DNA of 33,877 bases from Clostridiaceae bacterium (GCA_016290665.1 JAEEUW010000015.1:1-33877), one strand, 5' to 3'; positions 6,666 to 17,058 are shown, counted from the first letter of the stretch. Notes: generated by a model from the letters alone, not told the origin. Translations and numbers: made by a program.

Positions 6666-7529
6666 ATGAAAGTAACAAATATTCAAATCAACAAACTGCA
6701 CCCGTTTGAAGGACATCCCTTCAAAGTACGGGACAACGAAGAAATGAACGCTTTGACACAGAGCATTCGCACAAGCGGTGTGATGGAGCCTGTGCTCGTC
6801 CGTCCGCATGAAACGATCTCCGGCGCGTATGAAATGATCTCCGGGCACAGGCGTCTATACGCCGCGCAGAAAGCGGGCCTTACGGAATTACCCGCTGTCG
6901 TCTGTGATCTGACGCGCGACGAAGCAGCGGTTCTCGTGGTAGACAGCAACCTTCACCGCGCGCACATTCTTCCCAGCGAAAAAGCCTTCGCCTGCAAGCT
7001 GAAGATGGAGGCGTTAGGTCGGCAGGGCAAGCGGACAGATCTCACTTCGGGACAAGTTGTCCCGAAGTCGGGCGAAAACCGAACCGGCGATCTGATCGGT
7101 GCGCCATTTGATGAGAGCTATAAGACCGTCCAGCGGTATATCCGCCTGACATATCTCATCCCGCCGCTTTTGGACATGATGGACGAAGGTAAAATCGCCT
7201 TTTCCGTCGGCGTCGAGCTTTCGTATTTGGATGAGTCTCTGCAAAGAAGCCTTTTGTCCGACATGGAGGCGCTGGACTGCACGCCGTCTTATGCACAGGC
7301 GGTGCGGCTGCACAAGGAGCACAGCGCCGGTCAGCTCCGTGAAGATCGCATCGGCAAGTTGCTTTCCGAACCAAAGCCAAATCAGAGAGAAACGCTGAAA
7401 CTTCCGCTGGACGCGTTGCGGCGGTTCGCGCCGAGAGCCACAGAACGTCAACTGGAAGAGTTCATTTTCCGTGCCTGCGAATATTATCAACGCTATCTCA
7501 AACGACAGCGCGATCTGGATTCGAGGTGA
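6666..7529 (+). CDS. ParB/RepB/Spo0J-family protein
   Basis: INKLHPFEGHPFKVRDNEEMNALTQSIRTSGVMEPVLVRP...EMISGHRRLYAAQKAGLTELPAVVCDLTRDEA. Confidence 0.88.
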   Translation: MKVTNIQINKLHPFEGHPFKVRDNEEMNALTQSIRTSGVMEPVLVRPHETISGAYEMISGHRRLYAAQKAGLTELPAVVCDLTRDEAAVLVVDSNLHRAHILPSEKAFACKLKMEALGRQGKRTDLTSGQVVPKSGENRTGDLIGAPFDESYKTVQRYIRLTYLIPPLLDMMDEGKIAFSVGVELSYLDESLQRSLLSDMEALDCTPSYAQAVRLHKEHSAGQLREDRIGKLLSEPKPNQRETLKLPLDALRRFAPRATERQLEEFIFRACEYYQRYLKRQRDLDSR

Positions 7530-7533
7530 GCGG

Positions 7534-9434
<1,901 letters not shown>

Positions 9435-9441
9435 AACAAAA

Positions 9442-9475
9442 GCAGATGGCATGGGCAAAAGCCCGTGTCATCTGC
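9442..9475. terminator. Hairpin at the right edge of the element
   Basis: GCAGATGGCATGGGC-aaaa-GCCCGTGTCATCTGC (15 bp with two GU pairs). T-rich run only on the minus strand (TTTTGTTTT). Confidence 0.5.
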
Positions 9476-9486
9476 AAAACAGCAAC

Positions 9487-9528
9487 AAAAAATCGAGTGT
9501 TCATACGAAGTCCGTTATGAACACTCGA
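9487..9528 (-). terminator. Intrinsic terminator of tRNA-Leu
   Basis: Perfect 13-bp stem TCGAGTGTTCATA/TATGAACACTCGA, 10-nt loop, T6 on the minus strand, 2 nt beyond the tRNA CCA. Confidence 0.8.
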
Positions 9529-9530
9529 AA

Positions 9531-9615
9531 TGGTGCGAGAGACGGGACTTGAACCCGTACGAGTCACCCCACACGCCCCTCAAACGTGCGCGTCTGCCTA
9601 TTCCGCCACTCTCGC
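9531..9615 (-). tRNA. tRNA-Leu (anticodon GAG)
   Basis: Minus strand GCGAGAGTGGCGGAATAGGCAGACGCGCACGTTTGAGGGGCGTGTGGGGTGACTCGTACGGGTTCAAGTCCCGTCTCTCGCACCA. 7-bp acceptor, TTCAAGTCC T-loop, anticodon loop TTGAGGG, encoded CCA. Confidence 0.93.
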
Positions 9616-9675
9616 GATTGCTTGAATACTATACCACCTACCGGGGGAAATGTCAAGCCTTTTTTTCGAAAAAGA

Positions 9676-10794
9676 TCAGTTGTTTTTTTGATTTTTCACA
9701 ACGGCCTCGATCACCCGCTGCGTACTGCAGCAGTCGCGGAAATCAAAGTTGAACGCGCAGAAGCGTTCGTTTTTTTCCCGGTCAAAGGGCGCGCCGATCG
9801 CCCGGAGCAGATCGGAGAAATCGGCCGCCACGGGGCCGGGGACGTAATCCGCATAGGGATAATAGAAGTCGCGGGCGCTGCGGTATTTTTCGAGGTCGAA
9901 CGCAAAGAAGACCGTCTTTTTGCCGAGCAGCGCCGCCGTCATGCAGATGGAGGAATAATCCGTCACAAGCACGTCGCACGCCAGCACCAGCTGCATCACG
10001 TCGGGGTAATCCGTCAGGTCGAGCGCGCCGGACAGCCGGCGCTTTTCCGGGTGAATCTGCGGATGCAGACGCAGCAGCACCGCTGTGTCTTCGCCCAGCG
10101 TCCGGCGGAAGGCATCCATGTCGAACTGCCGCAGCAGGGCGTCGTTGTCGGCCGGGTCGTCGCGGAACGTGGGCGCCCAGAGCACGAGCGTCTTGCCCTG
10201 CAGCTGCGGATAACGCTGCAGCAAAGCCGCCTTTGCCTCCTCCTGCGCGCCGGGCGCCAGCAGACGGTCCGCCCGCGGGGCGCCAAGGGGCAGCACCTGC
10301 GATTCCCTGACGCCGAACGCCTCGGCATAGATCGGCGCAACGGCTTTGGACGAGCAGACCACCCAGGTCAGCCTGGCGTTGCCGGCCGCCTCCCGCGCAC
10401 GGACGGCGGGCGGCTGCTCGATGGCAAAGCCGAACTTTTTAAACGCGCCCTCCGCGTGCCAGAGCTGAGTGACGACCGTCTCCTTGCGGAAGCGAATCTG
10501 TCCGAGGGGCATGAAATTATCGTTGAGAAACACGTATTTCGCCGTAACCAGCTGCCGCGCGCGCACAAGGAAGAACCGCAGCACGCCCAGCGGGCGCCGC
10601 GGCGACAGATCGCGCCGGGTCAGCGTCACGGTCTCGAAGCCCTCGTTTGCCATCGCTTCGCGCACCGCGCCGAGCGAATCGTGCAGCTCCTCGTTGTGCA
10701 TGGAGAGGAAGGCCGCGCGCGTTCCCTTGACCGGGAACAGCAGACGGCTGAGGTTGCAAAACAGCGCGAACAGCGCATAGAGCAGTTGTTTCAT
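9676..10794 (-). CDS. CDP-glycerol glycerophosphotransferase family protein (TagB/TagF-like)
   Basis: FLNDNFMPLGQIRFRKETVVTQLWHAEGAFKKFG, LVLWAPTFRDD, LRLHPQIHP, DVLVTDYSSICMTAALLGKKTVFFAFD. Confidence 0.82.
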   Translation of the reverse strand: MKQLLYALFALFCNLSRLLFPVKGTRAAFLSMHNEELHDSLGAVREAMANEGFETVTLTRRDLSPRRPLGVLRFFLVRARQLVTAKYVFLNDNFMPLGQIRFRKETVVTQLWHAEGAFKKFGFAIEQPPAVRAREAAGNARLTWVVCSSKAVAPIYAEAFGVRESQVLPLGAPRADRLLAPGAQEEAKAALLQRYPQLQGKTLVLWAPTFRDDPADNDALLRQFDMDAFRRTLGEDTAVLLRLHPQIHPEKRRLSGALDLTDYPDVMQLVLACDVLVTDYSSICMTAALLGKKTVFFAFDLEKYRSARDFYYPYADYVPGPVAADFSDLLRAIGAPFDREKNERFCAFNFDFRDCCSTQRVIEAVVKNQKNN

Positions 10795-12059
10795 CCGCCG
10801 TGCCTCCGTTTCAGCAGCAGGTTGAGCAGTCTCGCCGTCCCGGCGTTCTTGACCGGCAGACGCTGCAAGTGCTGCAGCAGACCCGGATCGAACGTCGGCA
10901 GCGACGCAAAGCAAAGAACGATTGGGCCCTTTGCCGCGCGCCTTCCGGCATGGGTTTTCACGTTGGGATAGTCCGTGATCTCCGCCGGGAGATCACCCGA
11001 CGCTTTTTCGGAAAGCAGCAGCTCGAACAGCGGGCAGGTCTGCGCAAGCAGCGCCCCCAGCGCGGCGGACGTGCAGCGCTTTTTCACCACGACCGACACG
11101 CGCGGGCGCGCCGCAGCGTCGGCTTTGTCTCTGCGCAGACGGCGCAAATCCAGATCGGGGTTGGCGCCGCAGATTGCGTTGAGACGCGCGGGCGTCAGCT
11201 TTTGCAGCAGCGCGTCCATCTGCCCGACGCACAGCACAAGAGCTTCGTCCGTCATACGCCAGAGTTCGCGGTAAAACTGCGACACGAGAATGTGCAGGTG
11301 CTTATACAGAATCTCCTGCAGGTAGTCGCCGTCGGCGGAAACCGCAGCGGCAGCGTCATAGATATGCCGCATGGAGCCCTCAAGGCTTTGGAGATTCTTT
11401 TCGCTTGCCGTCTGGCTGACGGAAAGGCCCTCTCCGGCGGTGTGGCGGCGGTAGTATACGATGCTTTCCGGCGCGCCCGCCATCGACGCGCCCGCATACA
11501 CGGCGTCCATGAAGAACGCGCCCTCCTCCGAAAAGCCGGTGGCCGGGAAACGCACGTCATGTTCCAGCAGGAACGCCCGGCGGTAGCACTTGTTGCTGAC
11601 GAGGAAGTTCCACAGCAGCCGGCTGTCAAAGGTTCCGACAGTCTCTTCCTTTGCAAGCACGTCGGCCATCTCGTGGAAGAAGGCCGGCCTGCCGTCTTCC
11701 ACCATCTGCAGCCGACCGAGCAGCAGGTCGGCGCCGCTTTTTCCGGCGGCCGCCGTAAACGCCTTGAGCGTGTCCGGCGCATACCAGTCGTCGGCGTCCA
11801 GAAAGGTGACGTAGTCCCCGCCTGCCGCCAGAAGGCCGTTGTTGCGCGCGGCGGAAACGCCGGCGTTTTTTTGCGTCAGGCAGCGGATGCGCGGGTCTTT
11901 TTTCATATAGGCGTCAAGCAGTTCCTGCGTGTTGTCGGTGGAGCCGTCGTTGACGACCACGACTTCAAAATCGCCCGCCGTCTGAGAAAGCAGGCTGTCG
12001 AGCGCCTGCGGCAAAAACGCCGCGCTGTTATAGGCAGGAACGATCACGGAAAACTTCAC
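10791..12059 (-). CDS. Glycosyltransferase family 2
   Basis: FSVIVPAYNSAAFLPQALDSLLSQ...VVVVNDGSTDNT...KNAGVSAARNNGL...VTFLDADDW. GTG start at 12059 behind AGGAGG; overlaps the next gene by 4 bp. Confidence 0.88.
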   Translation of the reverse strand: MKFSVIVPAYNSAAFLPQALDSLLSQTAGDFEVVVVNDGSTDNTQELLDAYMKKDPRIRCLTQKNAGVSAARNNGLLAAGGDYVTFLDADDWYAPDTLKAFTAAAGKSGADLLLGRLQMVEDGRPAFFHEMADVLAKEETVGTFDSRLLWNFLVSNKCYRRAFLLEHDVRFPATGFSEEGAFFMDAVYAGASMAGAPESIVYYRRHTAGEGLSVSQTASEKNLQSLEGSMRHIYDAAAAVSADGDYLQEILYKHLHILVSQFYRELWRMTDEALVLCVGQMDALLQKLTPARLNAICGANPDLDLRRLRRDKADAAARPRVSVVVKKRCTSAALGALLAQTCPLFELLLSEKASGDLPAEITDYPNVKTHAGRRAAKGPIVLCFASLPTFDPGLLQHLQRLPVKNAGTARLLNLLLKRRHGG

Positions 12060-12100
12060 GGCCGACAACCTCCTTTTTAAAGACTCCGAATTCCAAATTG

Positions 12101-12127
12101 TTTTGACGATTCATGGAATCGTCAAAA
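12101..12127. repeat. Perfect hairpin overlapping a stop codon
   Basis: TTTTGACGATTC-atg-GAATCGTCAAAA: 12-bp perfect stem, 3-nt loop, covering the stop codon of the 12122-12892 gene. Confidence 0.8.
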
Positions 12128-12892
12128 CCGGATGCCCCATTTGAGGAAATAGAGCAGAATCGATTTGACATGGATGAAGAGCAGCTTCTTGCTCTTTTTG
12201 CTGCCGCGCTCCCAAAGGTGATAGACGCTCGCCATCGGGTAGTGCAGCACCTCGTACTTCTCAGCGGCGCGCCGCGCGATGTCGCAGTCCTCCAGATACA
12301 TGAAAAACCGCTCGTCAAAGCCGCCGAGCTCCAGAAACGCCGCCGTGCGGAAGAACATGAAGCAGCCCGTCGCGTTCGTGATCGGGAAGGGCTTGTCCTG
12401 CGGCATGTCGAGCATGCAGTATTCCGTCATCAGCTTGTTCGGCTCGTCGCCCTTGTGGAACCAGTGGGTGCCGAGGTAGCGCACCGTGGGGTTGCGTTTG
12501 CCCAGCTGCTGCACGCGGCCGTCTTCAAAGCGTATCTGCGGCGAAAGCAGGCCCACGTTCTCGTGCGCGTCGGCATAGTCGCACAGTTCCGTGATCACGT
12601 CGTCCTTCAGCAGAATGTCGGGATTGATCACCACGTGATACTTCGACTGCAAGAACGGCAGCACCTTGTTGTGGCCGGCGCCGAAGCCGCAGTTGCGCTC
12701 GCTTTCAATCACCACGACCGAGGGGAACCGCGCTTTGATATACTGCGCCGTGCCGTCGGTGGAGGCGTTGTCCACCACGTAGAGCGTGAACGGCACACCC
12801 TGCGTCTGCTCCAGCACGCTCTGGATGGTGGGCGCGATTTTTTCCTTGTTGTTGTAGGTCACGATGCAGCCGGATACGGTATAGTCTTTCAT
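12122..12892 (-). CDS. Glycosyltransferase family 2 (rhamnosyltransferase-like)
   Basis: SGCIVTYNNKEKIAPTIQSVLEQT..LYVVDNASTDGTAQYIK...NCGFGAGHN...VINPDILL...GCFMFFRTAAFLELGGFDERFFMYLEDCDIARRA. Confidence 0.88.
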   Translation of the reverse strand: MKDYTVSGCIVTYNNKEKIAPTIQSVLEQTQGVPFTLYVVDNASTDGTAQYIKARFPSVVVIESERNCGFGAGHNKVLPFLQSKYHVVINPDILLKDDVITELCDYADAHENVGLLSPQIRFEDGRVQQLGKRNPTVRYLGTHWFHKGDEPNKLMTEYCMLDMPQDKPFPITNATGCFMFFRTAAFLELGGFDERFFMYLEDCDIARRAAEKYEVLHYPMASVYHLWERGSKKSKKLLFIHVKSILLYFLKWGIRF

Positions 12893-12902
12893 GATCTTCT
12901 CC

Positions 12903-13604
12903 TTATCTGTCAAACAGGATGCGGCCCGCCAGACGCTTGAGCAGGTAGCGGCGCCACTGCAGCTTTTGTCCGGCGGAGGTTTTGCCGCCGGTCACGTTGT
13001 TCCCCGTGCGGCGGTAATAGATCAGCGGTGCGTCCAGAAACGTCACCTTGCCGTACATTTCGCCCATCAGGCCGATCCATTGGTCGTGCATCGGCAGATG
13101 CTTCGGCATCGGCATGATCTTTTTGAGCAGCTTGCGGTCAAACGCCATGCAGCAGCCCATATAGGAATTCTTTACGATATTGCGCACAAAGCCGGGCTTG
13201 CTGCCGCGCAGGGCGAAAAAAGAATAATCGGTGATGTTCAGGTCCTTGTCGGTCACATAGGCGTTATGCAGCACCAGCGTGGCGCCCGCGTCAAACGCAT
13301 CCATGACGCGCCGGACCTTATCCGGCAGCCAGACGTCGTCCTGATCGCTCAAAAAGATTTTGTCGCCGCGGCAGTGGCGGATCGCGTTGACAAAATTGGC
13401 CACGACCCCCTGCCCCTTGCCTTCCACATAGATCACGCGCGGATCATCGGCCATCACGCGGCGGACAATCCGTTCGGTGGCGCCGCCGGGCTTGTCGTCG
13501 GAAACGATGATCTCGTCGCCCTGCTCCAGCTGCGGCAGAATGGAACGCAGCTGGGCTTCGATATAGTCTTCGCCCTGATAGGCGGCCAGTGCTACGGAAA
13601 TCAT
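12903..13604 (-). CDS. Glycosyltransferase family 2
   Basis: MISVALAAYQGEDYIEAQLRSILPQL..IIVSDDKPG...DKIFLSDQDDVWLPDKV... Confidence 0.87.
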   Translation of the reverse strand: MISVALAAYQGEDYIEAQLRSILPQLEQGDEIIVSDDKPGGATERIVRRVMADDPRVIYVEGKGQGVVANFVNAIRHCRGDKIFLSDQDDVWLPDKVRRVMDAFDAGATLVLHNAYVTDKDLNITDYSFFALRGSKPGFVRNIVKNSYMGCCMAFDRKLLKKIMPMPKHLPMHDQWIGLMGEMYGKVTFLDAPLIYYRRTGNNVTGGKTSAGQKLQWRRYLLKRLAGRILFDR

Positions 13605-13642
13605 GGCGCATACTCTCCCGCTCAAATGGATATATTTTATTC

Positions 13643-13671
13643 AGTATAGCATACTTGGCAAAAGATTACAA
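13643..13671 (-). promoter_or_regulatory. Sigma70-type promoter for the glycosyltransferase operon
   Basis: Minus strand TTGTAA - 17 nt - TATACT. Confidence 0.5.
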
Positions 13672-13735
13672 GAGCGTTTGCCGCGCGGAGCCCGGCGCAG
13701 CGCGCATTTTTCGGCGGGAAGCTGCAGTTTGCCTA

Positions 13736-13764
13736 TTGAATTTTCAGGCAAAATGTGCTATACT
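13736..13764 (+). promoter_or_regulatory. Sigma70-type promoter for the lipase-like gene
   Basis: TTGAAT - 17 nt - TATACT. Confidence 0.5.
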
Positions 13765-13803
13765 TATGAACAGACTATGATTGAATCGGAGGTTGTTTAT
13801 TCC

Positions 13804-14994
13804 ATGGAACCGAAAAATAAGTATCCGATGATATTCGTACACGGCATGTTCGGCTGGGGCGCCGACGAAGGCATTGACAAAAAGCTGCCCTATTGGGGCG
13901 CGACCACCGGCAATCTGATGGAATTCCTGCAGGAAAGCGGCTATGAGTGCTATTCCGTTTCGGTCGGCCCGCTCTCTTCCGCGTGGGACCGCGCGTGCGA
14001 GATGTATGCCCGCCTGATGGGCACCACCGTGGATTACGGCAAGGCGCACGCCGAAAAGTTCGGCCACCGCCGCTTCGGCCGCAAATATGAAACGCCGCTG
14101 TTTGAGGGCTTCTCTCCCGAAAAGAAGATTCACCTGATCGGCCACAGCTTCGGCGGCATTACGATCCGCCTGTTCTCTTATCTGATGACCTACGGCTGGG
14201 AAGAGGAAAAGGCCGTGACCCGCGAGGATGAGCTGAGCGGTCTGTTCACCGGCGGCAAGGGCGACTGGCTGCAGTCGATCACCACCATCTGCACGCCCCA
14301 CAACGGCACCGTCACCTTTGAGGTTGCGGAAAAGTATAAGCTGATGCCGCTGGTGGAAGGCATCGCGTTCAACTGGGTCAACATCGTCGGCCGCACGGGG
14401 CTGCAGTCCAAATCCGCCGTGGACTTCCATCTGGAGCAGTACGGCATCAACAACACCCCGGGCAAGGAGGACCGCCACGACTTCTTCCAGGCCAAGCGCA
14501 GCCTGAAAAAGACCAAGGATAACATCAAGTATGACATGTCGCCCGAGGGCTCCCGCCTGATGAACGACAGCATCGCGCGCATGACGGACAACGTTTACTA
14601 CTTCTCCTACTACTTCAACTCCGTGGGCAAGAAGGGCGAAGACAAAGAGAAGCTCGCCGCCACCAAAACGGATTTCCCGTTCCTTTACATGACGTCGAAC
14701 CTCATTATGTTCAACAACCGCAAAAAGATGCAGAAGGGCGAAGTCCCCTATGAAGATTTTGCCAACGACGGCCTTGTGAACATCGGCTCCGCCATGCATC
14801 CCGACAACCAGCCGTTCCGTGCGTTCGACCCCGAAAAGATCGAAACCGGCATCTGGCAGGTCATGCCCGAAAAAGAGGGCGACCACGGCACGGCCATCGG
14901 CCTGTTTGCCGACGCGGAAAAGACCCACCAGTTCTATCTCGACCTGATGGATCTGCTGTGCGGCACGGAGCCCGCGACTGTTGCGGCAGAATAA
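13804..14994 (+). CDS. Lipase-like alpha/beta hydrolase (staphylococcal/family I triacylglycerol lipase type)
   Basis: YPMIFVHGMFGWG, KKIHLIGHSFGGITIRLF, TTICTPHNGT; RBS cggagg upstream of ATG 13804. Confidence 0.8.
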   Translation: MEPKNKYPMIFVHGMFGWGADEGIDKKLPYWGATTGNLMEFLQESGYECYSVSVGPLSSAWDRACEMYARLMGTTVDYGKAHAEKFGHRRFGRKYETPLFEGFSPEKKIHLIGHSFGGITIRLFSYLMTYGWEEEKAVTREDELSGLFTGGKGDWLQSITTICTPHNGTVTFEVAEKYKLMPLVEGIAFNWVNIVGRTGLQSKSAVDFHLEQYGINNTPGKEDRHDFFQAKRSLKKTKDNIKYDMSPEGSRLMNDSIARMTDNVYYFSYYFNSVGKKGEDKEKLAATKTDFPFLYMTSNLIMFNNRKKMQKGEVPYEDFANDGLVNIGSAMHPDNQPFRAFDPEKIETGIWQVMPEKEGDHGTAIGLFADAEKTHQFYLDLMDLLCGTEPATVAAE

Positions 14995-15007
14995 AACGAA
15001 CCCTGTG

Positions 15008-15038
15008 AAAGAGCCGTTTCGAAAAGAGCGGCTCTTTT
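15008..15038 (+). terminator. Intrinsic terminator
   Basis: AAAGAGCCG...CGGCTCTTTT. Confidence 0.7.
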
Positions 15039-15199
15039 GTCATATCCGCGTTTTCAGCCGCATAGGCTGTTAGCACACAGGGACACAGGCCGCCGCCCTT
15101 GGCGCGGACAGCGAGAAAAGGGTCGCGCTCCGCCGGTCCGCGGCGGTCCGTTCCTGTCCAGCCTGCCGCCTTGCGCGGCCGTTAGGGAGGAAACCGCCT

Positions 15200-15391
15200 A
15201 TGACAAAAAAGCTCATCTGTCTGCTGCTTGCCGCCTTTTTGGGCGTCAGTATTATCGCCCTGTTTGCCGCCTGCCGGGGCGGCGGCGACACGCAGGAGCC
15301 CACGGCGCAGAGCACGACGCTTTCAGCCGACGAGCAGGACTCGACAGCCGTCTTTTCGCTGGAGGTGCCGACCGCAGACACGGAAGAATAA
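15200..15391 (+). CDS. Small lipoprotein-like secreted protein
   Basis: MTKKLICLLLAAFLGVSIIALFAACRGGGDTQEP; lipobox-like LFAAC; RBS agggagg. Confidence 0.55.
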   Translation: MTKKLICLLLAAFLGVSIIALFAACRGGGDTQEPTAQSTTLSADEQDSTAVFSLEVPTADTEE

Positions 15392-15393
15392 GC

Positions 15394-15433
15394 AAGACCG
15401 CCGGGACGTGCGACGCCCGACGGTCTTTCTTTT
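15394..15433 (+). terminator. Intrinsic terminator
   Basis: AAGACCGcCGGG...CCCGaCGGTCTTtctttt. Confidence 0.65.
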
Positions 15434-15592
15434 TCAGCTGCGTTTTTCCTTTTGCAGCCGCTGGGCAAACGCACGCAGCGACTGCAGGTTGTTGAAGCTC
15501 GACGTGCTTTGCGAAATGCTTTCCTGCAAAAACGCGGGCAGCGTGTCGTAGTAGTTTTGCATCTCTTTGCTGAACTTGCTTGTATCTGCCAC
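15434..15592 (-). CDS. 52-aa conserved-looking small protein
   Basis: GTG at 15592 behind GGAGGGATGCCCC: MADTSKFSKEMQNYYDTLPAFLQESISQSTSSFNNLQSLRAFAQRLQKEKRS*. Below the ORF track's length cutoff. Confidence 0.6.
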   Translation of the reverse strand: MADTSKFSKEMQNYYDTLPAFLQESISQSTSSFNNLQSLRAFAQRLQKEKRS

Positions 15593-15679
15593 GGGGCATC
15601 CCTCCTTTTTTCATTCGTAGTATGCCCCGCCTGCGCCCGCGTCATTCGCCCGCAAACCGCCGCCGGAAAGAGCCGCCCC

Positions 15680-16342
15680 TCAGCGACGGCTTTTTCTGCT
15701 TTTGTAATCGCGGTCGATGCTTTTGCTCCACCCCATGGGCAGATCCGCGCTTTTGCGCAGGCAGGAAACCGCCTCGCCCACGGATTCATAGACCAGCCGC
15801 GTGCCGCAGCTGTCGGCGTGATAGTTGGCCGAACGGTCGGCGCCGATGCCGAAATGCTTTGCGGTTTCCACGGCGTCGATGTTCGCACCGATAAACAGAA
15901 ACTCCCAGCCGTGCTTTTCTTTTTGCCGCTCGATCATCCGTTTCACCTCGTCGCTCGAATAGCGGCGGCTGGCGTTTTCCATGCCGTCGGTCATAATCAC
16001 AAACAGCGTGTGCGCCGGCACGTCCTCTCTGCGCGCATACTTGTGGATCGTTGCGATGTGGTGAATCGCGTCGCCGATCGCGTCGATCAGCGCGGTGCAG
16101 CCGCCCACCTGATAGTCGCGCTCCGTCATGGGCGGCACCTCTTCCGGCGGCAGCCGATCGTACAGCACAGTGCTGTCGTTGTCAAACAGCACCGTGGAAA
16201 CCAGGCAGCCGCCCGCCTGCTTTTTTTGCTTTTCCAGCATGGCGTTGAAGCCGCCGATGGTGTCGGTCTCCAGCCCGCTCATGGAACCGCTGCGGTCGAG
16301 GAGGAAGACGAGTTCGGTCAGATTGTTGTCGTTGTGTTTCAT
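15680..16342 (-). CDS. von Willebrand factor A domain protein
   Basis: LVFLLDRSGSMSGLE (MIDAS DxSxS), LFVIMTDGMENAS; RBS AAAGGAG 9 nt before ATG 16342. Confidence 0.85.
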   Translation of the reverse strand: MKHNDNNLTELVFLLDRSGSMSGLETDTIGGFNAMLEKQKKQAGGCLVSTVLFDNDSTVLYDRLPPEEVPPMTERDYQVGGCTALIDAIGDAIHHIATIHKYARREDVPAHTLFVIMTDGMENASRRYSSDEVKRMIERQKEKHGWEFLFIGANIDAVETAKHFGIGADRSANYHADSCGTRLVYESVGEAVSCLRKSADLPMGWSKSIDRDYKSRKSRR

Positions 16343-16358
16343 GTTGATCTGCTCCTTT

Positions 16359-16399
16359 ATCAAAAATGTAGCTGCCGGTCTTTCGACCCTGCAGCTACA
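16359..16399 (-). terminator. Intrinsic terminator between the HTH and VWA genes
   Basis: Minus strand TGTAGCTGC..GGTC-gaaa-GACC..GCAGCTACA followed by TTTTTG. Confidence 0.6.
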
Positions 16400-16443
16400 G
16401 GATAGCAGATTTCTTTTGTTGTTTGGTCAATCGCGGATTGACG

Positions 16444-17022
16444 TCAGGCTTTGCTGAACAGCGTTTCCTGATCGTGCTGAAACAGCATCGCGTCGATTGT
16501 CGCCGCGTCGTAGATTCCGTGGCTCAGGCAGTACATGAGGATCACGTCGAACAGACTGCTTTGCGACAGGACAAAGCCCACGCTTTCCAGAAGCGTCTGG
16601 GTCTCCTCCAGCGTCAGCTCCAGCGCCAAAGCAAACGACAGCACGGTCTTTTTGTTCGGCCTGTAGCCCGACTCGTTCATGATCTTATACCATGTCTGGC
16701 GGCTGACGTTCGCCTTTTTGTAGCAGGCGACGTCGCGCATCCCCTTCCGGTCGATCAGCCGCAGGAGCTTGAGCGAAAACGGTTCGTCCACATGCAGGTC
16801 GAAGCCGAGCGAGGCGGTGTCGCCGAGGGCCGCGGACGGGCTGCAGGGCGCGGCATATTGCGCCTGCGGCTGTTCTTCCGCGTCAAAGCTGCGCCGGCGC
16901 GACTTTTTGGGGCGCGGCGCGGCTGCCCGCTGTTCTTCAAGCGGCAGATAATGTGCATCGATATAGCGCCGCAGATCTGCCAGAAGCCCGTCTGTCAGCC
17001 GCGGGGCTTTTTGGCGCAGCAT
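16444..17022 (-). CDS. XRE/HTH-like DNA-binding protein paired with VWA protein
   Basis: FSLKLLRLIDRKGMRDVACYKKANVSRQTWYKIMNESGYRPNKKTVLSFALALELTLEETQTLLESVGF: HTH followed by helical tail. Confidence 0.72.
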   Translation of the reverse strand: MLRQKAPRLTDGLLADLRRYIDAHYLPLEEQRAAAPRPKKSRRRSFDAEEQPQAQYAAPCSPSAALGDTASLGFDLHVDEPFSLKLLRLIDRKGMRDVACYKKANVSRQTWYKIMNESGYRPNKKTVLSFALALELTLEETQTLLESVGFVLSQSSLFDVILMYCLSHGIYDAATIDAMLFQHDQETLFSKA

Positions 17023-17058
17023 CCGTCGTCCTCCCTTCTGTCTGTGTTGATGATGGCG

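Noticed and set aside
9586-10971. 461-aa plus-strand ORF
   Set aside because: Antisense to the glycerophosphotransferase gene; no domain motifs.
10800-12940. Plus-strand ORFs 10800-12080 and 12113-12940
   Set aside because: Antisense shadows of the glycosyltransferases.
15077-15165. Possible structured RNA in the GC-rich intergenic region before the small lipoprotein
   Set aside because: Partial pairings (GGACAcAGG/CCTGTCC, GCCGCCG/GGCGG) are expected by chance at this GC content; no coherent fold visible by eye.
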